In this document: positions 49,649 to 61,674 of the stretch, one piece after another
Position numbering within the stretch: position 1 is the stretch's first letter
How the letters are laid out: each line of letters opens with the position of its first letter
Translations under genes and position numbers: made by a program
From: Plantago ovata
Lineage: Eukaryota; Streptophyta; Magnoliopsida; Lamiales; Plantaginaceae
Assembly (NCBI GenBank): GCA_028274465.1
Contig: CM051457.1
Span: 100,811,982 to 100,875,981 of the forward strand
Direction: 5' to 3'
DNA length: 64,000 bases
Notes under the pieces: generated by a model
Told to the model about the DNA's origin: nothing
Seen by the model: only the letters and a program-made list of their open reading frames with translations
Databases searched by the model: none

Positions 49649-52600
49649 TGCAACCAACTGCAGTGTGACCTGCAGAAAGATGAGTGATACTCCAAGTTTT
49701 ATTCAGATGCATAGCATCAAGTTCCTCTTGAATTGCTTTTCTCCAATGCGGATGTTGAACTGCCTCTTGGAAAATTTTAGGTTCAGCTTGGATGGACAAG
49801 GACACAGAGAAAACCTTTTGTCTTTCTGAGAGTCTATCATATGATAAAAACATAGAAAGAGGATGAGATGTGCCTTGAGTAGGATGTGATTGTCTTGTTT
49901 TGTTCTTCAGTTCTTCACAATGGAAATCTCTAAGAAATTTGTTCCTCTGCTTCACTCTAGTGGATTTTCTAATATCTATAACAACTTCATGTTGTTCTTG
50001 ATAAGCAGAGAAGTCCAGAGTACCTGAAATATCTTCTGAAGTAGGAACAGATGAAGAGTTAGTGGGTGAAGATGAAGAACTGGTTGGAGGTGATTGAAAA
50101 TTCTGGAAGCCAGATTAAGAATCAATTCTGGTTGATGGAGATGCTGGCTCAGAAGTGTCATGAGAATTTGTGACAATGTTCTCTGCAAAATTTCTATCAG
50201 AGGAATTCTCATGTGATGAGATGAAGAATCAGTAGGGTGCTGTGAAGAGTTAGGAAGAACAAAGAGAGTATCATTATGTGTTGTTGCACTGGCGGGTTCT
50301 AAGTGCTCAGTGAGTGCTGTTTTGAAAGGAAATTCTTGTTCATAGAACACAACATCTCGGGAAATGAATTAATGTCTCTTTCTTTTCTAGATCAAAGAGT
50401 TTGTATCCTTTAATTTGAGATGGATATCCAATAAAAATGGATTTTCTAGCTCGAGAACTAAATTTATGTCTGAGCTCTTTATTAGATGCTCCAAAAGCTA
50501 GACAACCAAATGTTCGAATATGTGAATAATCAGGTTTCTGATTGAATACTCGTTCATAAGGTGTTTGATTTTGAATGACAATAGAAGGAATGCGATTAAC
50601 TAGGTAAGTTGCAGCGAGAACTGCATCACCCCAAATCTGTAAAGGTAAATTTGCTTGAAAGAGTAAAGCACGTGCAATGTTAAGCAACGTTTGGTGTTTC
50701 CTTTCAACAACACCATTTTGTCGAGGGGTGTAGACACAAGTTCTTTGATGCAATATACCATGTTCATTGTAGAATTGTTCAAGATTAAATTCTACTCCAT
50801 TGTCAGTTCGAATTTTCTGAACTTTCTTATGAAACTGTGTTGAAATAAGATTGACAAAATTTGGCAGAATGCTAGCCACATCAGATTTATATTTCATTAT
50901 CAGTGTCCATGTCATTCGAGATTGATCATCCAAAATTGTAAGAAAGAATCGATGACCATGAATGGAAGGTTGTGAAAACGGGCCCCAAATATCAATGTGC
51001 AAAAGTTCAAACACAGAAGTACTAGAAACGTTTTCATTAACTGGAAAAGGCAATCTCTTATGTTTAGCCTTGCTACAGACATCACATACATGCATTTCAG
51101 TGCTAGTTACAATAGGGGAAAATTGTTCAATTAACTTGAGTCTTGTAACATGAATATGACCTAATCTATAGTGCCATAATTCTTTATTAAGCCAAGAACA
51201 CTGATGCAACTGTGATTTTGTCAAGGAATGCAGACTAACATAGTAGATGCCATGCTCAATTCTGACTCTTCCAATCTCCTGCTCTGAAAAGTTCATCTGC
51301 AATTTGCAGCCATATTTGTCAAATAAGATGACTATATCATTATCTTCAGTCAATCTAGAAACTGCAATTAGATTAACTTTGAATTTAGGACAACACAAAA
51401 CATTTTGAAGGATTATATTCTTTTCAATAAGAATATCTCCAATATGAGTAACTTGAGTGAATTCTTGTGTTGGCAACTGAACTTGAGTATCAACATTTCT
51501 TATGGTGTGAGTGAATACGGATGGTGAATAATAACATGATCTGAGGCTCCTAAATTTAAGAGCCAATGAATTTCACAAGAAGAAACAAGATTAATGGATT
51601 TACCTGCCCATTCTGCATCTGAGATGGAAGGATGTAGATACTGATTGGCAGTGAAGGCATTGATCTGAGCGGAAGATGATTGCTGAACGGGAGCTGCTGC
51701 AATAGCTGGGGGATTTGGGTTGATCATTTTGAAGAAATCCTGAAGCTGAGCATTGGTAATAGTGATTTCATCATTCTTGCTTTGAGGATTCTCCTGCTGC
51801 TGAGTGCCTTGTTTTACATTCACATATCCTCCATTATTGTTGTTCCTTGTGAACTTGAAATCTGGTGGAAACCATTCTTCCTGTAGCAATTTTTTCTAGA
51901 TGCCCTGGCCTGTGACAGAAATCACAGATCATGTAGTTGTCTGTGCTATGTCCTGGCCTTCTACACTTGGTGCAATAAAGTTGATTTTTCCCTTTTCTCT
52001 TGTAACCAGCAGCAGCAGAATTTGGTGAGTTGCCATAACCTGGAGTACTCATGTTGATGCTAGGGGATCCAACCATCATGGCAGAATCTTCTCCTCCATT
52101 GTTTGGCGTGTGACTCCATCTTACATCACATTTTGGAGAGCTCTGTCTAGAGAAGGTGACTTGTCCATAGTCAGAATCTGAGTCCTCACTTGAGTGTGTG
52201 CACTTGTCAGTCCCATACTGAATTGGATCACCTCATCATCTTCTTCTTACTCAGCCAAGTTAAGAAGTGTCCTGCAAGGACACTTGCCACAGTGACAGCC
52301 TTGTTTTGTCCTGAAAGTCCTCAACTCTTGGAGCAAATTCACCATAGCATCAAAATTAGTTTCAACTGACAACTGTGATTGAATGAGATTCATCAATTCT
52401 CTTCTCAACTCAAAAACTCTTAGCCTATCTGGAGAGGCATATCGTACAACCATCTTATCCCAAGCTTCTTTGGTTGTATTTGCAAACCTTAGATTAGATG
52501 CTATCTCTTTGCTAACAGAATAGAGGATCCAAGTGAAGATGAGACTATTGCACTTGAGCCATGGCATGTAAAATGGATCATCAATATCTGGTTGTGCAAT

Positions 52601-53178
52601 GGTTCCATCAACAAAGCCCATCTTATTCTTAGCTTCTAGATGCATAGTTATCATTCTTTTCCAATCATAATAGTTAGAGTTGGTGAGCATAGGCTCAATC
52701 ACAACAGAATTAGCTGAATCTGCAGGGCCAAGATAGAAAGGACCATACACATCAGTCAAGTCATAAGAGACAGTTTCTTTATCCTTTTTCTTGATCTGTT
52801 CATCTTCATCTTTCTTATCATTGAGATTTTTGAGCTTACTGACATCATCTTCAGTAGTCATGATGATTGAAAGATTCAAGATCTATTGAGTTTTTAAAGA
52901 AGAAATAACTGATAACAAACAGTAACTTGAAAAAATCAATAGAACAATGATTGAAGCTGATAACAACAGCTGAAATTTTAATATATATGATGATAACAAA
53001 CAACGTTTGAATATGATAGATGCCAATAACAACAGCTGATGAGTAATAACAGAGATTGATTGATATATGCAGAAGCTTGAAGAGAAGAAACAGAAATAAA
53101 GAAAGAACAAAGTATACTATTCTTTGTCCTGACTAGTGACCAGAAAAGCTCCAGATTAGAACCTGAGCTCCGGTACCA
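49649..53178 (-). pseudogene. Copia-2 gag, protease, integrase and N-terminal RT region (fossil)
   Basis: The parts from right to left are: gag (about 52880-52250; YYDWKRMITMHLEAKNKMGF, TTKEAWDKM); two CCHC knuckles (CTKCRRPGHSTDNY, CDFCHRPGHLEK, near 51900-51990); protease region (about 51600-51300); pre-integrase (ELWHYRLGHIHVTRLK) and integrase core (DQSRMTWTLIMK, RTDNGVEFNLEQFYNEHG, TPRQNGVVERKH), about 51200-50500; then the linker to RT. It is broken at a few places. Confidence 0.88.
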
Positions 53179-53642
53179 TTTCAGAGTACGCAGAAATCAT
53201 TGCAAAGTTATGGAAATTATTCTGTTTCTTCATTACTGAGAAAAAGATGTAAAAATTGTGTACAAAGAATGGAAATAGTACTGCTATTTATACTACAAAT
53301 CTACCTGTATCTATCTAACAACTTGAGGAAAGAATACGTCACTATGCTAACCAATTCTGTACGGAGAAATACAACTCATCAATCTTAGCTGATCTTATCT
53401 CGTTTCACAAAAATGCTCCGGCTTGCTCTGCAAGTATGAACCCTAGGTTCATTGAATTTAGTAAAGTGTACAGAACGGTGTCGTTCTTCTTTCTGTAACT
53501 CATGTTGGCGCGCCTCACGCTCTAGTACGTTCTTGTCTGTCTTTAGTCCAGACGCTCTTTTATCTTGTTGATCCAGACTAGTGCGTTGTAATTCTTCTTT
53601 TTCCTCTACTGCTACTTGTTCATTCTGCTTCTTATCTTGAGA
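53179..53642 (-). repeat. 5' LTR of Copia-2
   Basis: A 464-bp copy of the LTR at 45757-46221. It contains a TATA-like TATAAATAGCAGT on the minus strand near 53280. If active it would drive transcription away from the F-box pseudogene, toward the left. Confidence 0.9.
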
Positions 53643-55559
53643 GGTTTGTGTACAAATAGATATATCTGCTTGTACGAACGAAACCATGGATTTGAATTCT
53701 GTTGTAGAAGAATGTTTAGAAAATGATGGAATTGATAGGATCAGCAAGTTGCCCAAATCAATTCTGTTCAGAATTATGTGTGGTTTGCCTGCAAAAGCTG
53801 CCCGAGCTACTTCCATTTTGTCCTCTAGTTGGTATGAGTTTGCCTATTTAGACTATTTAATCTGTAGAAGCATTTTCCTTGAGGACCCTGATGTTATTGT
53901 TAACCCAATTGGGAAAAGATTGAAAACTCACAACAACAACAACAATATTATTATTGATAGAATCAGTGATTTACCCAATTCGATTTTGGTGAAAATTCTG
54001 TCATATATATTTGCCCACAAAAGATGCTGTGGCTACTACAATTCTCTCCACCAGGTGGAAAAACCTCTCCCCTTTTTGTTCCCCGCCCGTCGTACTTGAA
54101 CTCGATGACACGTACATTTTACAACCTAGAGGAAAAACGGAACCTGAGACGTTGATGAACGGTTTTAGGGCTTTGTAGATAAATTGTTCTTTGTAACTTT
54201 GCGGGACGTGCCTCGTGTGGATAGTTTGTATCTTGAATGTGAGAAGGATTACGGCGAGGCTGATTTTATATCTTGGGTTTCAGCTGCTTTACGGCTTCAT
54301 GCTCGAAGCCTTACGTACTCTCATTTTCGGTTTCTTGCTTGATGAGTCGGAGTCTTTGTTCGACAGCCTTAATGGTTGCACGACACTAGTTAGTTTGAGA
54401 CTTGAGATGGAGTGTGAGTTGTCTATCCTGGATAACTTTAGCTTACCTTGTCTCAAGACGTTATATCTTTCTGGGTTAGAGTTTGATGATGGAGGCGGAG
54501 ACTCGATCAATGAAATGATTTGTGGGTGCCCCCCTATGCTTGAGAGTTTAACTATGATTCGTTGCAAAGTGAGTCTTGTAGGACTTCTTTCCATCAAAGC
54601 TCCTTTGCTCCAGGGTCTGATCATTGAGAACACCTGGTTTGAATCTGTCTATCCCTATGATGCCCTTGAGGTTCATGCCCCAAATCTCAACACGTTGATG
54701 TATAGAGATTATGTAGCCCATGGGTATATGCTTTCTACTTTCAAGTGTCCTACTGCAGTTCACATTGATGTTGGTCCTACTATCCTAGTGAAAAACAACT
54801 GGATGACGACGAGTATGAGGTCGATTTTTTCTACACCACTGTAGCCAGGATCGTAACTGCTTGCTACAACACTAAGTGGCTATACTTGTCTGAGTGTTCA
54901 ATTCTTGTGAGCTTATTAATTTTATCTTATATCTCTTTATTTACTGAACTTGTTTAACAATAATGCTGCAAAGTGTAAAAAATTCCATTCATGCTTGGTA
55001 CCCATGTTTTTTTCTACATTAAGTTGCATACATAACCTTTATTTATCCATCATTATAGTGTCATCCCTTAGTTCGTTGTCATGAAACTTAGATGTCTTTA
55101 CGATTACTTAGCGTTTAGTTTTTGTTCAATTTATTCATTCAGAGTTACAATAATAATGCATGTTAAGCATATAAGCTGATCTATATGATTTTTTTTCAGT
55201 CTAAAGATCATATCCTACAGTTAACTATATATAACTATGCCATCTATACTAATACTAAGTTTCTTTGACACTTATGTCATCTTTTGGAAAATTTAGCCGG
55301 GCCTCTGTAAGCATGCAGTGAGACTAAGTGCCTCAGCTAAAATAAAAGTATCTAGAATGGTGTGCTGGAGAATGTTTAGTTTTTGCTTGAGATGTGTTCA
55401 AAGGGCATACTAAGAATGAAATTTTGCGGATGTTTTCTGGAATAGTTCAGGTTTCATCATGAACAACAGTGGGCTTGTTGGTGTTCTTATCAGGTCAGAA
55501 AGTTTAATGTTTGGTTTGTGCCAGTGGTCAAAATATGAATTGATTCATGAAGATTGAAC

Positions 55560-56841
55560 TGTAGACACTCAAAATGTGTCTACTGAATAATTAAAATCAT
55601 CAAATTAAATGATTTTAATATTATTCATTTGTGGCCTATCAAATTGTGCCACGTGGAAATTGTGAAGATTTTAAAGCCACTTAATATTATTTCTCATGAA
55701 GTAATTACGTGGAAAAGATGAATTGTTTCTGGCCAATCAAATAGTGCCATGAAATATTAACTGTGTCAATATTATTTTTACATTTAAAAATAATGACATG
55801 GGAAAGAAGACTCAAGTTGACCAATCAAATGGTGCCACATCATAAAATTGATGCAATTATTAATTAATTGCTAGAAGTAAATACATATAAGATCAAATCT
55901 GTATCTACCAATCAGAATTGGTCCTTCTCTTTTTCCTCACCTATATAAGGAGCTCATTCTCCACCAGAAAAATCACAATTCACAATTCAGAAGCAGAGCA
56001 TTCCAGAAGCCAGAAGTCCAAGGAGAATTCCAGAAGTTCAAGAAGGTCCCAAGGAGAAAGCCAGAAGTCCAAGGAGAATTCCAGAAGTTCAAGGAGGTCC
56101 CAAGGAGAAAATCATATGTTTGATCCAGGAGAAAGCCATTGCGCACTTGGAAAAACGTTATTGAAGGTCCAAATTCCACAAAGGAGGATCAAATCAAGAA
56201 GGCAAGAAGAATTCAAGACGGAGTTCTTGGCGTTCTTCACCAAATTCAATCAAGAAGTGTTTAATTCAAGATCAAGCTGCAAAGCCCTTGAATAAACGTT
56301 TCCTGGAGGTCGAACTTCCTCTAAAGAAGATCGAAGGCCAGATTCCAAGAAGGACTAGACGCGCTCATCAAAATCAAGCCAAGAAGCCCTTGAATAGACG
56401 AACTCAAGTCAAGTCCTCCATCCAAATCAAAATCAAGCACAAATCCCTTGAAGAAGATAAAGTTACACAAGTCAAGAAGCTCAAGACGAAGTCAATGACA
56501 TCCATCAAGTCGATAAGAAGTTAACAAGCGATCGCGCCAACTTCAAGTGAAGATTCAAGAACAAGCTGCGAAGGCCCTTGAAGCAATTCCAAGAAGTTAA
56601 CAAGCGTCAACCGCCAACTTCAAACGAGTCAAAACATTGTCTCAAGAACAAGCTGCGAAGGCCCTTGAGTCAACAAGCTCCCAAGTCAAACACGAGAAGA
56701 CCAAAGCATCAAAGTCGCTCAACTTCTCAAAAGCCAAACTTAGATATTTCTTGAAGAGTCGAATCAGAGGATTCGTAGAGATTGTAATTCTAAATACTCA
56801 AAATCAATAAAATTTCAATTTGTGCAATTTTATTTGTTACA
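55560..56841 (+). repeat. 5' LTR of the gag-only element
   Basis: A 1282-bp LTR, TGTAGACACTC...TTTGTTACA. It has a TATA box (CTATATAAGGAG, near 55941) and, downstream, short tandem repeats of CAGAAGTCCAAGGAGAATTC (55998-56110) and of AACAAGCTGCGAAGGCCC (56560-56670). An AATAAAA-type signal is near 56808. Confidence 0.97.
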
Positions 56842-56922
56842 AATTTTTGGCACACCCAGTGGGATAATCTCTACCTCTCATCTCTTCCCTTCAAGAAGCA
56901 TCAAACTTCTACAGCAGCCATC

Positions 56923-58038
56923 ATGGTGAAAACGACTTCAATAGAAGAGCAAATTGCTAACTTAACAAGTAGCATGTTATTGCTCATGAAAATCTATGAA
57001 GATCGAGATGCCAAGTTGGACATGCTTTTAAGCAAAGGTGGTGATACTGGCACAAGTGAAGCAATTGAGAAAAATCATCGAGGATATGAAGAATGTTCTG
57101 AACTTCTTGTTGCACAGCTGAGCTCCAAGTCTACTGCTGACAAATCACAAAGGCCTACGGATGTTAAGATCCCCACTAGTGAAGTGAAGGAACTCATTAT
57201 CCAAACCATCAAAGAAAACTTTGACAAGAAAGAGTCATCGTCAAGCTATGCTAAACCATACACGCAGAGGATTGATGCCTTGCAAATGCCACATGGTTAT
57301 CAACCTCCAAAATTTCAGCAATTCAATGTTGATGGCAACCCAAGGCAACACATAGCTCATTTTGTTGAAACATGCGACAGTGCTGGAACTCATGGCGATC
57401 AACTTGTCAAACAGTTTGTTCGATCGCTCAAGGACAATGCGTTCAACTGGTACGCGGGCTTGGAGTCAAACTCCATTGATAGTTGGGACCAACTGCAAGA
57501 GGAGTTTCTCAATCGCTTTTACAGCACCCAAAGAACAGTCAACATGTTGGACCTCACAAATACAAAACAATATGAAGCAGAACATGTTATTGACTACATA
57601 AATCGATGGAGGGACCTGAGCCTCAACTGTAAAGACCAAATATCTGAAACCACGGCTATTGAAATGTGCATCCAAGGAATGAACTGGAGACTTTCCTACA
57701 TTCTTCAAGGCATCAAGCCAAAATGATTTGAAGAACTTGCAACACGTGCGCATGGAATTGAGATAAGCATGGATCCTGATCAAATACATGAAGATATCTA
57801 TGAAAGCGAGGATGAAGACAACGCTGATGAAGAAAGTGACAACCAAAGTCAGGGCCATAACGATAAAGAAAGCAATGCCGAAAGCCAAATCCATGATGAT
57901 GAATATGAGGAATCATCTTATTCCATCTCTGTAAACTCGCTCCAAAATACGAGCCTAAACTATCTACCACCTCCAAATGAAATCTATGAAAACATGCTCC
58001 TGGATATGAGCTTAAACTATCTACGACCTTCAAATTAA
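56923..58038 (+). pseudogene. Gag region of the gag-only element (fossil category)
   Basis: The region begins MVKTTSIEEQIANL with a coiled-coil-like N-terminus. It then has a retrotransposon gag domain of the gypsy type (PRQHIAHFVETCDSAGTHGD, LKDNAFNWYAGL, WDQLQEEFLNRFYS, YINRWRDLSLNCK) and ends in an acidic, low-complexity tail (ESEDEDNADEESDN). It looks largely whole, with at most one interruption. No CCHC knuckle was seen. Confidence 0.85.
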
Positions 58039-58039
58039 T

Positions 58040-58830
58040 CTGGTGAAGCATTGCTCCTCGACACGAGCATAAACTGTCACCATTTTCTCCTTGATAAGAG
58101 AATAAACAGTCTACATTGCTCCTCAACATGAGCAAAAAACTGTCACCGGCTCCTTGATACGAGAATAAACTGTCTGCATTGCTCCTCGACACGAGCATAA
58201 ACTGTCACCATTTTCTCCTTGATAAGAGAATAAACTGTCTACATTGCTCCTCGACATGAGTAAAAAAATGTCACCGGCGCTCCTTGATACGAGGATAAAC
58301 TGTCTACATCGCTCCTCGATACGAGCATAAACTGTCACCACTGCTCCTCAACATGAGCATAAAATGTTACGAAGTTCAAAGTGCTAGGCTCCTTGATACG
58401 AGCATAAACTGTCACCACTGCTCCTCAACATGAGCATAAAATGTTACGAAGTTCAAAGTGCAAGGCTCCTTGATACGAGCATAAACTATCTCCAAGTCGA
58501 AATCAAAACTCCTTGACACGAGGGCAAACTGTCTACAAGACCGAATCAAAGCTCTCTGACATGAGTGCAAACTGTCTACAAGCCTACGTCAAAGCTCCTT
58601 GATACGAGCGAAAACTGTCTACAAGTCGAAGTCAAAGCTCCTTGACACGAGTGCAAACTGTCTACAAGCCGACGTCAAAGCTCCTTGATACGAACAAAAA
58701 CTGTCTACAAGTCGAACTCAAAGCTCCTTGACACGAGCAGAAACTTTAAACATAGCTTCAAGTCAACACTCCTTTACGCACGAGCATAAACTGCATGTGA
58801 CTCCTTGCTCACATGAATATAAAGTGTGAA
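58040..58830 (+). repeat. Tandem array with the core CTCCTTGATACGAG...AAACTGTC
   Basis: About two dozen short units, each with CTCCT(T/C)GA(T/C)ACGAG followed by ATAAACTGTC or GCAAACTGTC. They form higher-order periods of about 66, then 78, then 43 bp along the array. The core is itself an imperfect inverted repeat (CTC...GAG). Confidence 0.85.
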
Positions 58831-58959
58831 TGGCATCCTCGAACCACGTGATGACTTGATTCCCAATGGGATATGTAGGCAGCTTTAAAGATGATTTGGA
58901 GCTCAGTCATATCCTTATAAAAAAAGGGTAGGTCTTCTATGGATCTGAGGTTCCGTCTC

Positions 58960-59310
58960 TACTCCTTGGAACCAAGACAAAAGTCTATAGGTTCGGCACC
59001 TCCAATGCTTCGTAGGTCCGTCTCTACTCCATGGAACCAAGACAAAAGTCTATAGGTTCGGCACCTTCAATGCTTTATGGGTCCGTCTCTACTCCATGGA
59101 ACCAAGACAAACGTCTAAAGGTTCGGTACCTCCAAGGGTTCGTTTCCTCCATGGAACCAAAGACTAACGTCTAAAGGTTCGGTACCACCAATGCTCCAGG
59201 GTTTGTTTCCTCCATGGAACCAAAGACTAACGTCTAAAGGTTCGGTGCCTCCAAGGCTTCAAGGGTCTGTGGTACGTCTCCTACGTAGAACCAAGACAAT
59301 GTCTATCGGT
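58960..59310 (+). repeat. Six-unit tandem array of predicted stem-loops
   Basis: Six units at a period of about 55-70 bp. Each contains GGAACCAAGAC, a short A-rich loop, then GTCTATAGGTTCGG or a variant (GTCTAAAGGTTCGG), so each unit can fold as a stem-loop with GAACC/GGTTC and AGAC/GTCT pairings. Intervening sequence is CCTCCAATGCTTC-like. Confidence 0.8.
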
Positions 59311-60392
59311 TTGTTTCCACCATGGTCTCTTCTGTTATGAACTCTGTCATCGCTTAAAACAAGTCAAATAAATAAAAGAACGAAAGGGCGTAAAAAGAAA
59401 AGGTGCAAAGGGATTGATTTGCAAAATCTAAAAAACAAAGTAAAGGGGGCAACGAAAAGAGAATAGTACCATGAGTCCATGATGACGGCATTGGCATGAC
59501 TAACTTCTTCCCAACTCAAGAAGCTCAATTATGAAATTGATTGAAAATTCGGTGCTACCGCCTCCAAACTGATAGACTCGATTGCGTCGATTAACGAACC
59601 TCTCTGGCCTGCACCAATTTTTTGCTGCTGCTATGAATTGGGCTATGAGCTTCCAAGTCACCAAGATAGGGTGCCACCGCCGCAGAAAACCGAATGGCTT
59701 GAAAATTTCTTCGGTTCCTATCATCTTCATGCGCCGCTTGACTTGTGAGTCTTGTGAAATTGGACCACGTCGACTCTCCACTGCAAAGATCGATAACAAA
59801 TAAATTGAGGGAGGAAGTCCCTTTATATAGGCGAATATGATTAAGAATTTTGAGTTCAATTAGAAGTCGAAGAGTTGGAATAGCAATTCACTTCGATAAG
59901 AGTTGGGATGCAATTAGATGTTCGAGAATACAAGAGTCCATATTTGTTTGCAGTGATTGGCTTCTGAGTCCATGTTAAAAAAGAACATCAAAGACCCATG
60001 CTCTGTTTTTGGGAAAGACACGGGAGTTGCAGAGAGAGAGATCAAATTAAAGAAGATAACATGGGCGGCAATCCAATGTTGTATGGTTTACATAGACCAA
60101 ATAATGGGCCAATAATAAAAGCTATGGTATGTCTTACGTGTCTGATGTAGACAATTTCATTACCAATTAATTCAAAGGAAAGTCCAAGGCCATATTGTTC
60201 AAACCTCACATGTAGTCATGCACTACTAAAATTAAAAGCACCGCCAAAGAAAAATGGTGTTAAAAGAAAAAAAAACAACTAGACCCGGTCCAATTTAAAA
60301 ATCGTACTCGGTCCAAATTAAGAATCGTAACTCGTTCATTTCAAAACACATCTTGACGATGTTATTCATGAACAAGTTACGAGGGGGCAATT
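59311..60392 (+). other. 3' internal region of the gag-only element
   Basis: About 1.1 kb with no recognisable protein domain, ending in the polypurine tract GAGGGGGCAA. A minus-strand open frame of 119 codons (59500-59859) has no familiar domain and is not called. Confidence 0.5.
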
Positions 60393-61674
60393 TGTAGACA
60401 CTCAAAATGTGTCTACTGAATAATTAAAATCATCAAATTAAATGATTTTAATATTATTCATTTGTGGCCTATCAAATTGTGCTACGTGGAAATTGTGAAG
60501 ATTTTAAAGCCACTTAATATTATTTCTCATGAAGTAATTACGTGGAAAAGATGAATTGTTTCTGGCCAATCAAATAGTGCCATGAAATATTAACTGTGTC
60601 AATATTATTTTTACATTTAAAAATAATGACATGGGAAAGAAGACTCAAGTTGACCAATCAAATGGTGCCACATCATAAAATTGATGCAATTATTAATTAA
60701 TTGCTAGAAGTAAATACATATAAGATCAAATCTGTATCTACCAATCAGAATTGGTCCTTCTCTTTTTCCTCACCTATATAAGGAGCTCATTCTCCACCAG
60801 AAAAATCACAATTCACAATTCAGAAGCAGAGCATTCCAGAAGCCAGAAGTCCAAGGAGAATTCCAGAAGTTCAAGAAGGTCCCAAGGAGAAAGCCAGAAG
60901 TCCAAGGAGAATTCCAGAAGTTCAAGGAGGTCCCAAGGAGAAAATCATATGTTTGATCCAGGAGAAAGCCATTGCGCACTTGGAAAAACGTTATTGAAGG
61001 TCCAAATTCCACAAAGGAGGATCAAATCAAGAAGGCAAGAAGAATTCAAGACGGAGTTCTTGGCGTTCTTCACCAAATTCAATCAAGAAGTGTTTAATTC
61101 AAGATCAAGCTGCAAAGCCCTTGAATAAACGTTTCCTGGAGGTCGAACTTCCTCTAAAGAAGATCGAAGGCCAGATTCCAAGAAGGACTAGACGCGCTCA
61201 TCAAAATCAAGCCAAGAAGCCCTTGAATAGACGAACTCAAGTCAAGTCCTCCATCCAAATCAAAATCAAGCACAAATCCCTTGAAGAAGATAAAGTTACA
61301 CAAGTCAAGAAGCTCAAGACGAAGTCAATGACATCCATCAAGTCGATAAGAAGTTAACAAGCGATCGCGCCAACTTCAAGTGAAGATTCAAGAACAAGCT
61401 GCGAAGGCCCTTGAAGCAATTCCAAGAAGTTAACAAGCGTCAACCGCCAACTTCAAACGAGTCAAAACATTGTCTCAAGAACAAGCTGCGAAGGCCCTTG
61501 AGTCAACAAGCTCCCAAGTCAAACACGAGAAGACCAAAGCATCAAAGTCGCTCAACTTCTCAAAATCCAAACTTAGATATTTCTTGAAGAGTCGAATCAG
61601 AGGATTCGTAGAGATTGTAATTCTAAATACTCAAAATCAATAAAATTTCAATTTGTGCAATTTTATTTGTTACA
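60393..61674 (+). repeat. 3' LTR of the gag-only element
   Basis: A 1282-bp copy of 55560-56841 with about two substitutions by eye (corresponding to about 55650 and 56736). It is followed by the target duplicate TGAAC. Confidence 0.97.

Larger units (their letters stand above)
45757..53642 (-). mobile_element. Ty1/Copia LTR retrotransposon (Copia-2), minus strand, broken, with a nested solo LTR
   Basis: Short LTRs at 53179-53642 (5') and 45757-46221 (3') enclose gag, protease, integrase, RT and RNase H in Copia order on the minus strand. A primer-site-like TGGTACCGGAGCTC follows the 5' LTR and a polypurine stretch CGAAGGGGAA precedes the 3' LTR. LTRs differ at roughly 4% of positions by eye, so the element is older than Copia-1 (about 2%). 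The coding region is broken at about five places besides the 2-kb nested LTR. Short LTRs and the gag type suggest an Ale/Retrofit-like lineage (tentative). No clean target duplication was found and the LTR ends are not canonical TG...CA. Its right end lies 43 bp upstream of the F-box pseudogene start codon. Confidence 0.9.
55560..61674 (+). mobile_element. Gag-only (TR-GAG-like) non-autonomous LTR retrotransposon, very young
   Basis: A 6115-bp element with 1282-bp LTRs (55560-56841 and 60393-61674) and the target duplication TGAAC (55555-55559 and 61675-61679). A primer-site-like TTTTTGGCACACCCAGTGGG follows the first LTR, and a polypurine tract GAGGGGGCAA (60382-60391) precedes the second. 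The internal 3.55 kb encodes a gag of the Ty3/gypsy type, but no protease, RT, RNase H or integrase is recognisable, so it would rely on a partner element. The rest is tandem repeats and unassigned sequence. Reading the LTRs side by side I found about two differences, which implies an age of only tens of thousands of years at usual plant rates. It sits in an intron of the F-box pseudogene. Confidence 0.95.

Noticed and set aside
55918-56524. Open frames repeated at 60751-61357
   Set aside because: They lie in the two LTRs of the gag-only element and have Lys/Arg/Ser-rich, repeat-derived sequence with no domain.
58040-59310. Regular repeats that could be mistaken for a CRISPR-like array
   Set aside because: Units vary in length and sequence, spacers are not unique, and the region lies inside a plant LTR element with target duplications.
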